In this document: piece after piece, positions 45,557-55,767 of the stretch
Layout of the letters: every line of letters starts with the position of its first letter
Numbering within the stretch: the stretch's first letter is position 1
Source of the DNA: Parachlamydiales bacterium
GTDB taxonomy: Bacteria > Chlamydiota > Chlamydiia > Chlamydiales > Rhabdochlamydiaceae
Assembly: GCA_003153295.1 (NCBI GenBank)
Contig: PLXY01000012.1
Location: forward strand, 1 to 64,000
Reading direction: 5' to 3'
Length of the DNA stretch: 64,000 bases
The notes under the pieces: model-generated
The model's input: only the letters and a program-made list of their open reading frames with translations
Databases searched by the model: none
What the model was told of the DNA's origin: nothing
Position numbers and translations under genes: made by a program

Positions 45557-46006
45557 CTATTCCTCTTTTTTAGAGTCATCATCTAGGGTGATTAAGTTCA
45601 CCCATAGTTGGTGCTTCCACTCGCGGTAGACCTGATGGTCGGGGGTCATGATTTCAGCGGCATACGTCAAAATCCCCCCTGTTGCATCGTAGTCTTGATT
45701 GATGAGGGTATAGACTTCAAATCCCAGCCTGCTCTCGATCGGGTAGACAAAGGTTTTTTCGGTGTGGTTTTTATAGACCACATGAAAGATGATCTGGGGC
45801 ATCTGTTCTAGCAGCTCGGGAGGAACGGCCCATTGAAGAACAATTTTCTGTCCGTGAGGCGGAGTGCGGGGTTCAGGGGTATTGACTTGACTGCTGGCCA
45901 AATAGGTCGCATCGACCGGAATCTGTCGTAAGGAAAGATAATATTTACTGCATCCTGTAAGGAGCAATAGGCAGAAAAGAGCAGGAAGTTTAAACTTTTT
46001 AGCCAT
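45557..46006 (-). CDS. Putative lipoprotein
   Basis: A 149-residue protein starting MAKKFKLPALFCLLLLTGCSK, with a lipobox LLTGC (Cys19). The remaining about 130 residues are probably beta-rich and lie in the periplasm. Its ATG shares the bases CATG with the divergent Nudix gene start, so each gene begins inside the other's start codon. An alternative start seven codons upstream would overlap the Nudix gene by 23 bp. The function is unknown. Confidence 0.7.
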   Translation of the reverse strand: MAKKFKLPALFCLLLLTGCSKYYLSLRQIPVDATYLASSQVNTPEPRTPPHGQKIVLQWAVPPELLEQMPQIIFHVVYKNHTEKTFVYPIESRLGFEVYTLINQDYDATGGILTYAAEIMTPDHQVYREWKHQLWVNLITLDDDSKKEE

Positions 46007-46493
46007 GGATGAATCCGTTGCGTGCATTCTTTTTGAAGATTCTAAAATATTGCTGATTAAACGGCGCGATATTCCTGTCTGGGTGCTTCCGGGAGGGGGT
46101 ATCGATCCGGATGAAACTCCTGAAATAGCCGCTTGCCGTGAGATGGAAGAAGAGACGGGGTATCAGGTTGAAATCGTTAGAAAAATTGCTGAATATACTC
46201 CGACGAACCGACTTTCCAAGCTGACCCATTTTTATGAAGTCAGGCCTGTGAGAGGCGCGCCGAAGACGGGCCTTGAGACGCGTGCTATAGATTTTTTTGA
46301 ACTTAAAGATTTACCTATCTTGCCTCCCCCTTACCCCCATTGGATTGCCGATGCAGCTGCCCGCCATTCAGCAATGCTCAAAAAAAATGTAGAGGGAGTC
46401 AATTACCGCACTCTGTTGAAACTCCTCATCCTTCATCCCCTCTTAGTGGGGCGTTTTCTACTTACCAAAATAGGCATCCACATTAATGGCTAG
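46005..46493 (+). CDS. Nudix hydrolase
   Basis: A 162-residue protein. The Nudix box is complete (G-x5-E-x7-RE-x2-EE-x-G), read as GGGIDPDETP..AACREMEEETGY at about 28-50. Members cleave nucleoside diphosphates linked to another group, such as 8-oxo-dGTP, ADP-ribose or capped RNA; this one's substrate is unknown. There is a basic, apolar C-terminal tail. No Shine-Dalgarno is present, and the ATG overlaps that of the divergent lipoprotein. Confidence 0.9.
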   Translation: MDESVACILFEDSKILLIKRRDIPVWVLPGGGIDPDETPEIAACREMEEETGYQVEIVRKIAEYTPTNRLSKLTHFYEVRPVRGAPKTGLETRAIDFFELKDLPILPPPYPHWIADAAARHSAMLKKNVEGVNYRTLLKLLILHPLLVGRFLLTKIGIHING

Positions 46494-47482
46494 ACCCACA
46501 ACTTTACTGTCTTATCCAGTGACGCTGTGAGGATGGAGTTATCATCAAAGGCAGCAACTGCCTGTATTCCATTCGTGTGCTCTTCTGGAGATCGCCAGGA
46601 GTCTCCTGTATCGACATTGCAAAGCATAATCGTTTTATCACTCGATCCACTGACAATCAGATGATCTGGCCGTTCAGCCAAAGAAGTCACGTTTCCGTAG
46701 TGGCCACCCATTTCTCTTATTAAAGCTTTGTCTGGACTCTTGGAAGGATCCCAAACTCTAACCCATCCATCTACAGATCCGCTCACAATCCTTCCATCTT
46801 TCATGACTAAAATAGCACAAACCTGGCAGGTCGTTTGAAAAAATTTATCTGGTGGACGGTTATCAGGCTTAGCGGAAGTGATCTCCCACATTTGAATTTG
46901 ATATATTTGGTCACGTAACTGAGCGCCGCAGACAACTGTTTTACCATCTGGAGAAAAATCTACGCAAAAAACTATCAATTGTGGGTAATAGTAATAAGTA
47001 TGAAGATTTTTACTTGAAAAAGGTTCCCATATTTTAACTGATCCATCCTCCGAACCGCTGGCAAGGAGTCCCTGTTGAGAAACAGCAAGCGAATATACAA
47101 AATTTTGATGGCCCAAAAGATCATGAGACTGGTCATTCATAAAGTTGTAAATTTTTATCGCTGGATTGCTTAGATCTTGTGCGGCCCATCCGATCGCTAA
47201 ACACGCTTGATTGAGGACTTGCATATGCCAAATACTATTCTTATCATCGACATCGCATGTCTTTAGGCTGTTTTCAGAAGATTTTTGCCATACTTTGATC
47301 GATTTATCGTACGAACCGCTGATGAATCGATTCTGATCTAAAATTCCTAGGCCTGTAACTCCATCTGCATGTTCCTTAAAAGTTCTTGCGACGGTCATTG
47401 CATTGATATTAGAGATCGGGATTTCTTTCCGATCTACAGCGGTATATGATGGGTTAGATGTGACTCCTGCGAGAGATGCCAT
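46490..47482 (-). CDS. WD40-repeat beta-propeller protein
   Basis: A 330-residue protein with seven WD40 units (for example SGSYDKSIKVW, SGSEDGSVKIW, SGSVDGWVRVW, SGSSDKTIML, TASLDKTVKLW), enough for a closed seven-bladed propeller. There is no signal peptide and no fused enzymatic domain. A perfect ribosome site (AGGAGG) is present. Such eukaryote-like scaffolds bind proteins or peptides; a secreted host-binding role is plausible but unproven. It is convergent with the Nudix gene (4-bp overlap) and followed upstream by a decayed fumC fragment. Confidence 0.88.
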   Translation of the reverse strand: MASLAGVTSNPSYTAVDRKEIPISNINAMTVARTFKEHADGVTGLGILDQNRFISGSYDKSIKVWQKSSENSLKTCDVDDKNSIWHMQVLNQACLAIGWAAQDLSNPAIKIYNFMNDQSHDLLGHQNFVYSLAVSQQGLLASGSEDGSVKIWEPFSSKNLHTYYYYPQLIVFCVDFSPDGKTVVCGAQLRDQIYQIQMWEITSAKPDNRPPDKFFQTTCQVCAILVMKDGRIVSGSVDGWVRVWDPSKSPDKALIREMGGHYGNVTSLAERPDHLIVSGSSDKTIMLCNVDTGDSWRSPEEHTNGIQAVAAFDDNSILTASLDKTVKLWV

Positions 47483-47564
47483 AAAAACCTCCTGTGTTCA
47501 TGATATTTTAACAAAATCATTAAACTTCTTTTAAAATTAGTCAACACAAAGAGGTAGAATTCAA

Positions 47565-47640
47565 TCATTTTGCAAGAAAGACAATATCATCGAATTGTTT
47601 GGAAGTGAGATAGCCTCACTTGAGAACAGCTTCTTTAATA
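47565..47640 (-). pseudogene. Duplicated fragment of the fumC 3' end
   Basis: The 59 bp at 47580-47638 match the fumC tail at 48306-48364 at 53 positions. Translated on the minus strand they read IKEAVLK[16 protein letters not shown], against [20 protein letters not shown] of fumC. The fragment has a stop in the middle and cannot be expressed. It and fumC bracket the 47651 gene. Confidence 0.85.
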
Positions 47641-47650
47641 TAAAAACACA

Positions 47651-48142
47651 CTAGACAATCTTGAAAAAGGAGGAATTGCACATCGTAAGGATTTCGCTTA
47701 GCCGCGTCACTTTTAATGTAAGTTCAGGATGTGGGCCGAATTGACTCCTTTGTATATAAGAATTTTCTTCTTCAACATACTTCTGAAGTCTTTGATAAAA
47801 AATGGGATCTTTTTGGATCTCACTCAAAGCATCATATTTATGATGTGGTTTTACAATTTCTTCTATGAGCCGGGAAAGATATTGATTTCTAAGTTCTCCC
47901 GATAAGATTTTGTCTAAGAGAGAACTAGCTGTTTGATATTCCTTTCCGACGATCAGAGGTAGGATTTCACGCCGATAAAAAGCACCATCTATGTATTCAT
48001 GTACCTCGCCTATTTCTTCATAGAAGCAAGGGCCCATGACTGCTGCTGCCCTTCTAGCTTCATCAAAATGGCCTGCATCAGCCAAACGTTTGACGGCAAT
48101 AAAAGCTTCTTCATAGTTACTATAAGAACTTGTAATGGTCAT
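47651..48142 (-). CDS. Helical hypothetical protein between fumC and its duplicated tail
   Basis: A 163-residue, mostly helical protein. The start MTITSSYSNYEEAF is chosen (GGAAA upstream); the frame is open 15 codons further. Segments such as EEAFIAVKRLADAGHFDEARRAAA and KEYQTASSLLDKIL look like degenerate TPR-type hairpins. No known family was recognised. The duplicated fumC tail on one side suggests it arrived by insertion or by a duplication next to fumC. Confidence 0.55.
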   Translation of the reverse strand: MTITSSYSNYEEAFIAVKRLADAGHFDEARRAAAVMGPCFYEEIGEVHEYIDGAFYRREILPLIVGKEYQTASSLLDKILSGELRNQYLSRLIEEIVKPHHKYDALSEIQKDPIFYQRLQKYVEEENSYIQRSQFGPHPELTLKVTRLSEILTMCNSSFFKIV

Positions 48143-48284
48143 AAATTTATTTCCATTTATTTTAACAAAACGTTTAAAAATAATCAAGATTATTCAATAT
48201 TACAAGTCTTTAATTGCAAGATATTTAGATATGAATGATTTAAAAACAATTAGAAAAGTTGATATACGTCGACGGTTTAACTGA

Positions 48285-49670
48285 TTAGATCATTTTGCGC
48301 GGGTCGACAATCTCATCGAATTGTTTGGATGTGAGATAGCCTAGCTTGAGAGCGGCTTCTTTAAGGGTCAGCTTTTCTTTGTAGGCTTTTTGAACAATTT
48401 TGGAGGCTTTATCGTAGCCAATAACGGGATTGAGCGCAGTGGCCAGCATGAGTGATTGCTCGAGATGCTCTTGGATGCGGGAGGTGTTGGGCTTGATGCC
48501 AACAAGGCATTTGTCGTGAAAGTTTTTGGCGACATCAGAAAGTAGCCGGATCGATTGGAGTATGTTGTAGATGATCACGGGTTTGAAGACATTGAGCTCG
48601 AAATTTCCCATGGAGCCTGCAATGGTGATCGCGGCATCATTGCCCATGACTTGCACAGCGACCATGGTCATCGATTCGCTTTGGGTAGGGTTGACTTTGC
48701 CGGGCATGATGGAAGAGCCAGGCTCATTTTCAGGTAGAAAGATCTCTCCGAGTCCACAGCGAGGTCCTGAGGCCAGCCATCGGATATCGTTGGCGATTTT
48801 CATGAAAGCACAAGCAACCACTTTAAGGGCTCCGCTCACTTGGACAAGGCCGTCATTAGCAGCCAAGGCTGAAAATTTATTGGGGGCTGTGACAAAGGGC
48901 ATGCCTGTCAGTTTAGAGATCACCGCAGCGGTTTTTTTATCAAAATGCGGCGGAGAGTTAAGACCGGTGCCGACGGCAGTGCCGCCGAGGGCAAGTTCTG
49001 AAATAGGCTGGAGCGAAGATTCAATTGCCCGTATTCCATTTTCAATTTGCGCCGCATAGCCGGAAAATTCTTGGCCGAGAGTGAGCGGCGCTGCGTCCAT
49101 GAGATGGGTTCGTCCGACTTTGACGATCTTTTGAAATTGTTTGGCCTTGGCCGTGAAGCCCTTTGCCAGAAGTTTCAGATGAGGAAGCAAGTTCTTTTTA
49201 ATCGCTGACATCGTAGCGATATGCATCGCGGTCGGAAAGACATCGTTGGACGATTGAGACATGTTAACGTCGTCATTGGGATGGATGGGAGTTTTAGAGC
49301 CTAAGGTGCCGCCTGCTCTTTCAATGGAACGGTTCGCGATGACTTCGTTGACGTTCATATTTGTCTGCGTGCCGGAACCGGTCTGCCAGACGACGAGGTC
49401 AAAATGGTCATTGAGTTTTCCTGCGAGGAGCTCATTACAGGTTTGAAGGATCAGGTCTTTTTTCTTTAGAGGGAGAAGGCCGAGCTCGTGATTGACAAGG
49501 GCGGCAGCTTTTTTAACGATGCCGAGGGCGTGGATCAACTCGATCGGCATCTTTTCTGTGCCGATCGGAAAGTTTTGGATGGAACGCTGCGTTTGAGCGC
49601 CCCAGTATTTTTGGACCGGGACGTCAATAGAACCCATGCTATCGGTTTCAGTGCGCGTCTTCTTGCTCAT
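48285..49670 (-). CDS. fumC: Fumarate hydratase, class II
   Basis: Interconverts fumarate and malate in the TCA cycle, an iron-free homotetramer. The 461-residue protein has [48 protein letters not shown] and the signature [15 protein letters not shown]. It lies just downstream of the V-ATPase K gene on the same strand, with a 24-bp gap, so it may be read through from that operon. Confidence 0.97.
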   Translation of the reverse strand: MSKKTRTETDSMGSIDVPVQKYWGAQTQRSIQNFPIGTEKMPIELIHALGIVKKAAALVNHELGLLPLKKKDLILQTCNELLAGKLNDHFDLVVWQTGSGTQTNMNVNEVIANRSIERAGGTLGSKTPIHPNDDVNMSQSSNDVFPTAMHIATMSAIKKNLLPHLKLLAKGFTAKAKQFQKIVKVGRTHLMDAAPLTLGQEFSGYAAQIENGIRAIESSLQPISELALGGTAVGTGLNSPPHFDKKTAAVISKLTGMPFVTAPNKFSALAANDGLVQVSGALKVVACAFMKIANDIRWLASGPRCGLGEIFLPENEPGSSIMPGKVNPTQSESMTMVAVQVMGNDAAITIAGSMGNFELNVFKPVIIYNILQSIRLLSDVAKNFHDKCLVGIKPNTSRIQEHLEQSLMLATALNPVIGYDKASKIVQKAYKEKLTLKEAALKLGYLTSKQFDEIVDPRKMI

Positions 49671-49694
49671 TAACCTCTATGTAAGGTTTTTGGA

Positions 49695-50120
49695 TTAATA
49701 GATCAAGAGGAGGGCAAACACGAAGGCAAAGAGCGAGAATGATTCAATGATACCGAGCGCAATGAAGCATTTTCCCATGATCGCGGGTTGTTTTGCTGAG
49801 GCTTGGATCCCGGAAGCGGCGCACATTCCTTGATAGACAGAAGAAAAAAGAAGCGCAAATCCAACGGAAATACCGATACCAATGCCCGACATGGCAGAAA
49901 GCGTGCCGGCGCGGATGCTATCGCGCATCAGAAGCATGACGATGAAGCCATAGATCGATTGGGAAGCTGCCATCGCTGACATCCCGATGAAGGAACCATG
50001 ATTCTCTTCGACACGGCTCATCACGGCGTGGGCTGCCATGCCGCCGATTCCACAACCAATGGAGCTGCCGATACATCCCAGTCCCAAAACAAGTGCAGGT
50101 CCCACCATTGAATAATCCAT
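49695..50120 (-). CDS. atpK: V-type ATPase subunit K (membrane rotor)
   Basis: A 141-residue proteolipid with four membrane helices, two fused hairpins as in NtpK. Helix 4 carries the ion-binding glutamate (Glu126 in ALGIIESFSL); helix 2 has SQSIYGF, whose glutamine helps coordinate the ion in sodium-type rotors. Only one carboxylate per hairpin pair is present. Last gene of the operon, with AGAGGTAAAT upstream of the ATG. Confidence 0.93.
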   Translation of the reverse strand: MDYSMVGPALVLGLGCIGSSIGCGIGGMAAHAVMSRVEENHGSFIGMSAMAASQSIYGFIVMLLMRDSIRAGTLSAMSGIGIGISVGFALLFSSVYQGMCAASGIQASAKQPAIMGKCFIALGIIESFSLFAFVFALLLIY

Positions 50121-50160
50121 ATTTACCTCTATTTTTTTAGGGACTGTAAATGATTTTTAT

Positions 50161-52086
50161 TCATTTACGCCCTTTCAGTTTTTGTAACGGTTTAAATAAA
50201 CGGCCGCCGCCGGTGAAGCAATAATGATACCACTCTAAGAAATTAAGACGAAGCCCATGGATGATTCCTCCCATGAAGCTCAGTCCGATGTTGACGGTAT
50301 GGCCGATTAAAATAATGATAAATCCCACAAAAAGTCCTAGGGCTGTACCCTCTTGGTTGAAAGTGCTGGCCATGATCGCTCCGGCCAAACTTAAAGCGTA
50401 GAGACGTAAGTAGGACAAAACATCGGAAAAAACTTGGACGATGTTGGCGATTTCATTGAGACCTTTCCAGCCGCGCTGAATTAAAGCGGCTACCACGGCG
50501 AACCCTAAGCCTCCATAAAGAAGCTGTAACCCTAGCGCTTTAGCAGTGGCAGGAGTGACCCATCCCATGAACTCCACAATCGTGGTCGCGTTTAACATCG
50601 TGGGAAAAAAGAGATAGCCTCCCACCATAAAAGCAATCCAGCCGATGCCGGAATAATTGCGCCGGACATAGCGTAGGAATCCTAAACTTAGGTGGACAAT
50701 TCCGATAATAATGATGAATTCGAAAATGACATTTCCAGAAAACTCCTCAATGATCGGATAAGAGGATTTTCCTTTTTTTACAACCACTGCCGACATTAAC
50801 ATTTCTTTGCCGGTTTTAGCTGACGAAATCTGAGGATATTTAGCGACCCAAGATTTATAAACTTCATCTTTAGCAGCTAGATGGTAGTCGGCTTTTTTAT
50901 CGACGAGATAATAGAGCGGTGAGATTTTAATGAGGGCATGGTTAGGCGCGAGTTTCAATCCGAAATAGGAGGATGTCAAGACTCCCCATCCGATGCAGAA
51001 GGAGGCCAGGATGAATAAAAGCTTGAGCATACGCTTACCCTGACCCTGGAGATGCGGGAGTTTTTTCTTCAGAATAAAGGCCAAAATTAAAAAGATAACT
51101 CCATATCCTGCGTCTCCGACAATCACGGCAAAGAAGAAGGCAAAAAACCAAAGCACCCAATTGGAAGGATCTTTGTCGCTGGTTGCAGGGATATCATAAA
51201 GTTTGATGATATCTTCGCCGATCATTCCGGTTCCGTTATTTTCAAGGTAAGTGGGCACTTTATCTGCAGGATCGATGAGAACCTGTTCGGCGTGAATGTC
51301 GAGGTCGCTGATCAGACCAAAAAGAGTGTTCACCTTATTGCGAGGGACCCATGCTTCGATGACGAAGAGAGAATTTTTTAGAGGAAAGGCGACTTCTTTT
51401 TTAGCGCAGATGAGATGGTATTTATTCAGTTCTTCGATGAGGATCTCATGTAAAAAGTCGATATAGCCGGCATATTCTTTGAGCTCTGTTTCAAAACGTT
51501 GGATCGCATCTTCGACAAAATCAAGCCGATTTTCTAGTTCGCCGAGCGGGGCGTCGATCCTCATCTCGATCATACCGGGAATAGAAATAGGCTCAGCGCT
51601 GATCGTGATAAAATAATCGAGATCGTATTCAGTTCCGACATAAATGATCTCGTCGGGAAAACTCGTTTTGTGGCTTTTTGCGGTCTTCATGCAGAAAAAT
51701 TGGACTTTGCGGTGTCCTTCTCTTTCGATGTAGGCGATATCATCCATGGAGAAATTACCAAAAGGGGCGACACGCACGATTTCAGTATCTAAAACTCTCT
51801 TTTCTTCATTCAGTTTTTCAAGCTCTTCTTTCAGCTCGATAATCCGTTCGGATACTTGCATGGCCAGATGCAGATCACCGCCGCCTTGGTAAGGATCTCT
51901 TAAAGGTTGTTTGCGCAAAATTTTATGTGCGGAAACAAGATTCTGAACAGTGACAGGCGCTTCCATCGGTTTTTTGGCAGAGATCGAGATAAATTCCAAA
52001 AAGCCTAAGGTTTGCGCCTGCTCGAAAAAACGGTCGAGGCTTTCTTTAGTCCCCATGATGAAATATTTGTCCATTTCTTCAATCAT
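50161..52086 (-). CDS. atpI: V-type ATPase subunit I (a-type stator)
   Basis: A 641-residue protein. The N-terminal half is soluble and coiled coil (stator arm). The C-terminal half from about 320 has seven or so membrane helices (for example FFAFFFAVIVGDAGYG and a late SYLRLYALSLAGAI with the key arginine) that form the ion half-channels against the K ring. It overlaps the upstream D gene by 4 bp. Confidence 0.95.
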   Translation of the reverse strand: MIEEMDKYFIMGTKESLDRFFEQAQTLGFLEFISISAKKPMEAPVTVQNLVSAHKILRKQPLRDPYQGGGDLHLAMQVSERIIELKEELEKLNEEKRVLDTEIVRVAPFGNFSMDDIAYIEREGHRKVQFFCMKTAKSHKTSFPDEIIYVGTEYDLDYFITISAEPISIPGMIEMRIDAPLGELENRLDFVEDAIQRFETELKEYAGYIDFLHEILIEELNKYHLICAKKEVAFPLKNSLFVIEAWVPRNKVNTLFGLISDLDIHAEQVLIDPADKVPTYLENNGTGMIGEDIIKLYDIPATSDKDPSNWVLWFFAFFFAVIVGDAGYGVIFLILAFILKKKLPHLQGQGKRMLKLLFILASFCIGWGVLTSSYFGLKLAPNHALIKISPLYYLVDKKADYHLAAKDEVYKSWVAKYPQISSAKTGKEMLMSAVVVKKGKSSYPIIEEFSGNVIFEFIIIIGIVHLSLGFLRYVRRNYSGIGWIAFMVGGYLFFPTMLNATTIVEFMGWVTPATAKALGLQLLYGGLGFAVVAALIQRGWKGLNEIANIVQVFSDVLSYLRLYALSLAGAIMASTFNQEGTALGLFVGFIIILIGHTVNIGLSFMGGIIHGLRLNFLEWYHYCFTGGGRLFKPLQKLKGRK

Positions 52087-52688
52087 GCGCGAGCCTCGCG
52101 AAGGAGAATTTTTTGCTTAGCGACTTTAGCTTGGCAAACTGCAGCGAGCTGCTGATCGCCTAGGAAGATTTTAATCTTTCGGATATTTCCTAGCGCCCGC
52201 GGGATCAAGATTTTTTCAAAGAGGTTGACGCGGATAGAGACTTCTCGCAGCTCTTTTGCAAGGGCGGCTTTTTTTTCTTCGCCGATCCGGATTTTTTCTC
52301 TAATGGTGATCAGTCCGCGTAAGCCGACGATGGCTGAATCGAGCCAGACAGGCGCATCGAAAAGCATGTAGGAGCTGTCCTGGAAAACCACTTTTTCCAA
52401 GACGGGAATATCGATGCCGGCGATGTTTTCAAATTTCTTTTGCACTTCCACGATCTTGACAGCGGGATAGAGGTCAAATGCACTGCGGTCGGAAAAGAGA
52501 GCTGAATAGGCCGAAATTTTCGTTTCGGCGGTTCCAAATTCTGCATGCAACTGCTGGATCTCTTGCTCGGCCTGGTTGACCTCGACCTGAAGGAGCATTT
52601 TCTTGAGCTGTAAAGTGGGCAAATACTTTTGCAGCTGCTGCAAACGATATTGCTCAGTCCTCAGCTCAGTTTTTGTTAGTTTAACCAT
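52083..52688 (-). CDS. atpD: V-type ATPase subunit D (central stalk)
   Basis: A 201-residue protein, almost entirely two long helices, as expected for the rotating shaft (VKLTKTELRTEQYRLQQLQKYLPTLQLKK at the start and a matching C-terminal helix ending ALGNIRKIKIFLGDQQ). It starts 1 bp after the B gene stop and overlaps subunit I by 4 bp. Confidence 0.93.
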   Translation of the reverse strand: MVKLTKTELRTEQYRLQQLQKYLPTLQLKKMLLQVEVNQAEQEIQQLHAEFGTAETKISAYSALFSDRSAFDLYPAVKIVEVQKKFENIAGIDIPVLEKVVFQDSSYMLFDAPVWLDSAIVGLRGLITIREKIRIGEEKKAALAKELREVSIRVNLFEKILIPRALGNIRKIKIFLGDQQLAAVCQAKVAKQKILLREARA

Positions 52689-53996
52689 CTAATGTTCCTG
52701 GTGGGGCCAGTATTTGTCGATGAGGCTCTGTTTGATCCCAATCTCTTGAGGCTCGAAACATTCACTTAAGGTCTGCCATCCATAATCGAGCGCATCTTCC
52801 AGAAGAAGATTGACTTCAAGGTTCATCATGCGCGTTTCAAAAAGATTAGCAAAATGGAGTAGTTTTTCATCCCATCTGGAAAGTTTAAAACCCATTGACT
52901 GACGCTCGCGGGCTTTTTTGCCTTCGGCATAGAGCCGGATTTGAGCATTGGCGACATCGCCGTGATCTTCGCGGGTGACTTTTCCAATCACCTGCTGTTT
53001 AAGACGGGAAAGTGATCCGAACGGATCGATAGATCCGCCATGGAGATAGAACTGCCCTTCGGTGATATACCCGGTGTTGTCAGGGATCGGATGGGTCACA
53101 TCGCCCCCCGGCATTGTCGTCACAGAAATGATGGTGATCGAACCGCTGCCCTCGATATCAACCGCTTTTTCATAGCGGGCTGCAAGATCAGAATAAAGAG
53201 ATCCAGGATAACCGCGGTTCGAAGGGATTTGGTCCATCGTGATCGCGATCTCTTTGATAGCGTCGGCAAAAGCCGTCATGTCGGTGAGAAGTACCAGCAC
53301 GTTTTTATCTTCAACAGCAAATCTCTCAGCAGAGGCAAGCGCTAGATCAGGAACGAGAAGGCATTCGACAGCGGGATCTGTTGCTAAGTGAATGAACATG
53401 ACTGTTCTTTCTAAGGAACCTGCTTTTTCAGCGTTGTCAATGAAAGCTTGATAGTCATCAAATCTAAGTCCCATGCCGCCGATCACGACGACATCAGCAT
53501 CGGTCTGATTTGCAATCCGCATGAGCAGCTGGTTATAAGGCTCTCCGGCAATGGAGAAAATCGGGATTTTCTGGGATTTGACGAGACAGTTAAAGACGTC
53601 GATCATCGGGATATTGGTCCGGACCAGCTCATGCGGAACAATTCTGCGGACGGGATTGAAAGAAGGAGAATTAACTTCGACATGATCTCCGACAATAGAA
53701 GGCCCCTTATCGATCGGATCTCCAGAGCCGTTAAAACGGCGACCGAGAAGAGCGTCCGAGACAATCCCTTCCATCTGTTTGCCTAAAAAGGAGACACGGT
53801 CATGCGTACCGATACCACGGGTATTTTCAAAAGCTTGGAGGGTCACTTTATCTCCATCAATCCGCAGGACAGAGGCGTAGGTGCTTTCGCCATTTTGCTT
53901 GAGGATGCGCGCCATCTCGCCCAAAGAGACATTTTCAGCGATGACAGTGAGGAGATTTCCCCTCATATCAATGATCCTATCGTAGATTTTTTTCAT
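52689..53996 (-). CDS. atpB: V-type ATPase subunit B (regulatory)
   Basis: A 435-residue non-catalytic nucleotide-binding subunit. It has the family's [22 protein letters not shown] in place of a Walker A loop, [11 protein letters not shown] and [15 protein letters not shown]. It alternates with A in the hexameric head. It overlaps the A gene by 4 bp (ATGA). Confidence 0.96.
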   Translation of the reverse strand: MKKIYDRIIDMRGNLLTVIAENVSLGEMARILKQNGESTYASVLRIDGDKVTLQAFENTRGIGTHDRVSFLGKQMEGIVSDALLGRRFNGSGDPIDKGPSIVGDHVEVNSPSFNPVRRIVPHELVRTNIPMIDVFNCLVKSQKIPIFSIAGEPYNQLLMRIANQTDADVVVIGGMGLRFDDYQAFIDNAEKAGSLERTVMFIHLATDPAVECLLVPDLALASAERFAVEDKNVLVLLTDMTAFADAIKEIAITMDQIPSNRGYPGSLYSDLAARYEKAVDIEGSGSITIISVTTMPGGDVTHPIPDNTGYITEGQFYLHGGSIDPFGSLSRLKQQVIGKVTREDHGDVANAQIRLYAEGKKARERQSMGFKLSRWDEKLLHFANLFETRMMNLEVNLLLEDALDYGWQTLSECFEPQEIGIKQSLIDKYWPHQEH

Positions 53997-55762
53997 GATA
54001 CGATCCCCTGTTTAGCATGATGGATTTTCTCTTCAATGCGAGCAAAGCTCTTCTCATACCGCTCTGATTTAAACGGCATGAAGTTCATATTTTTAATGTC
54101 ATTCTGCAGATCTAAGAAAAAAGAACGGGCGGAATCATGTCCATCAAAATGGAACTCTGCTTCGAAAATCTTATTCAGGAGCTGGAAGAGCGGTATCTGC
54201 CTCTCTAAAGGACAATAGGCGTCTTCTTTATCAAAAGCATTCTGCTGAAGATAGGCAAATTCATAGAGCTCTGACTTCAGATAGACGATCATGTCATGCA
54301 AAGTAATCCCCTCTTCGCCGACGACTTCCATTCTCTTGCCGATCTCATCGCCTTCTCTTAAGAATTTAGCAGCCCGTTTGACACTCTTACCCCATCCTTG
54401 CACTTTTTCATCGAGTTCAACACTGACATCATCGACATATTTACTCCAAGAGATCAAAGGATCGATCGCAGGATAGCGCCGAGCATCGGATCTAGCTCTA
54501 GAAAGAGCTAAAAATGCTCCCACGACAGCGAGTGTCGCTTGGGTTACAGGCTCTTCAAAGTTTCCGCCTGCAGGTGAAACGGTTCCGCAAATTGTTAAAG
54601 ACCCTGTGTTTCCATTGGCAAGCATGACAACGCCCGAACGTTCATAAAAAGAGGCGATTCTGGAGGCCAGATAGGCCGGGAATGCTTCTTCACCTGGAAT
54701 CTCTTCCAAACGGCCTGACATCTCGCGCATTGCTTGGGCCCAGCGGGAAGTAGAGTCGGCTAGCAACAGAATATCGAGTCCCATTTGCCGATAATACTCA
54801 GCAATGGTCGTTCCCATGTAAATCGAAGCTTCGCGCGCAGCGACCGGCATCGAAGACGTATTACAGATGATGACGGTGCGGTTCATGAGAGGTTCGTTCG
54901 TATGCGGATCAATCAAGTGCGGAAAAGTTCTGAGTACTTCGACCACTTCTCCCGCCCTTTCTCCGCAAGCAACGACGATGACGATATCGACGGCGGCATA
55001 TTTAGCTAAATGGTGCTGAAGAACAGTCTTGCCGGCGCCAAAAGGTCCTGGTGAGCAAAAAGTTCCTCCTTTAAGGATAGGAAACTGGGTGTCGATGATC
55101 CTTTCACCCGTGTCCATCATACGAGTTGCTTTAATCTTATCTCCAATGAACAGCTGGTTCTTGACCGGCCATTTTTGGACCATGGTGAATTGAACTTCCT
55201 GCCCTCTTAAGTCGACGCCCTTGGCAACAACGGTGTCAATGGAAAAGGAGCCTGCTTTGGTAACCCAAGTGATGGTATAATCGCTTGTCCATGCGAAAGG
55301 CACCATGATCTTATGATGGAAACGTCCTTCCATCGTATAGCCCAGCTCGTCCCCTTGCCGGACAATATCGCCGACTTTAGCGATAGGATGATAGTCCCAT
55401 TTGCGGGCACGGTCTAAAGAAGGGATGTAAACGCCGCGGGAAAGAAAAAGACCTGTTGCATCGGCAACTTTTTCAAGAGGGTTTTGCAGTCCATCGATAA
55501 TACTGGTCAAAAGGCCCGGGCCTAGCTCGGCCTCTAAGAGGTGGCCGTTGAATTCCACTGGGGTGCCCAGCTTAATGCCTCGCGTGTCTTCGAAAACCTG
55601 CACTTTGACTTCTTTGCCGGCGACTTCAATCACTTCCCCTTTTAAGAGAAGATTTCCCAGTTTGACCATAGCGACTTCACCTTGCCTGACGTTTCCTTCG
55701 AAGGCGACGTGAAGCAAGTTTCCAAAGGCTTTGACGACTTTTCCAGTCACTAATTCTTTCAT
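53993..55762 (-). CDS. atpA: V-type ATPase subunit A (catalytic)
   Basis: The 589-residue catalytic subunit. Walker A GPFGAGKT is at 239-246, Walker B is in [16 protein letters not shown], and the GERAGEV arginine/glutamate region is present. It hydrolyses or makes ATP coupled to ion flow. In chlamydiae, which also import host ATP, the direction of work is debated. It starts 5 bp after the DUF2764 gene. Confidence 0.97.
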   Translation of the reverse strand: MKELVTGKVVKAFGNLLHVAFEGNVRQGEVAMVKLGNLLLKGEVIEVAGKEVKVQVFEDTRGIKLGTPVEFNGHLLEAELGPGLLTSIIDGLQNPLEKVADATGLFLSRGVYIPSLDRARKWDYHPIAKVGDIVRQGDELGYTMEGRFHHKIMVPFAWTSDYTITWVTKAGSFSIDTVVAKGVDLRGQEVQFTMVQKWPVKNQLFIGDKIKATRMMDTGERIIDTQFPILKGGTFCSPGPFGAGKTVLQHHLAKYAAVDIVIVVACGERAGEVVEVLRTFPHLIDPHTNEPLMNRTVIICNTSSMPVAAREASIYMGTTIAEYYRQMGLDILLLADSTSRWAQAMREMSGRLEEIPGEEAFPAYLASRIASFYERSGVVMLANGNTGSLTICGTVSPAGGNFEEPVTQATLAVVGAFLALSRARSDARRYPAIDPLISWSKYVDDVSVELDEKVQGWGKSVKRAAKFLREGDEIGKRMEVVGEEGITLHDMIVYLKSELYEFAYLQQNAFDKEDAYCPLERQIPLFQLLNKIFEAEFHFDGHDSARSFFLDLQNDIKNMNFMPFKSERYEKSFARIEEKIHHAKQGIVS

Positions 55763-55767
55763 TTTTT

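Noticed and set aside
49695-50120. Assigning Na+ or H+ specificity to the V-ATPase
   Set aside because: The glutamine in helix 2 hints at Na+, but the evidence from one residue is too thin.
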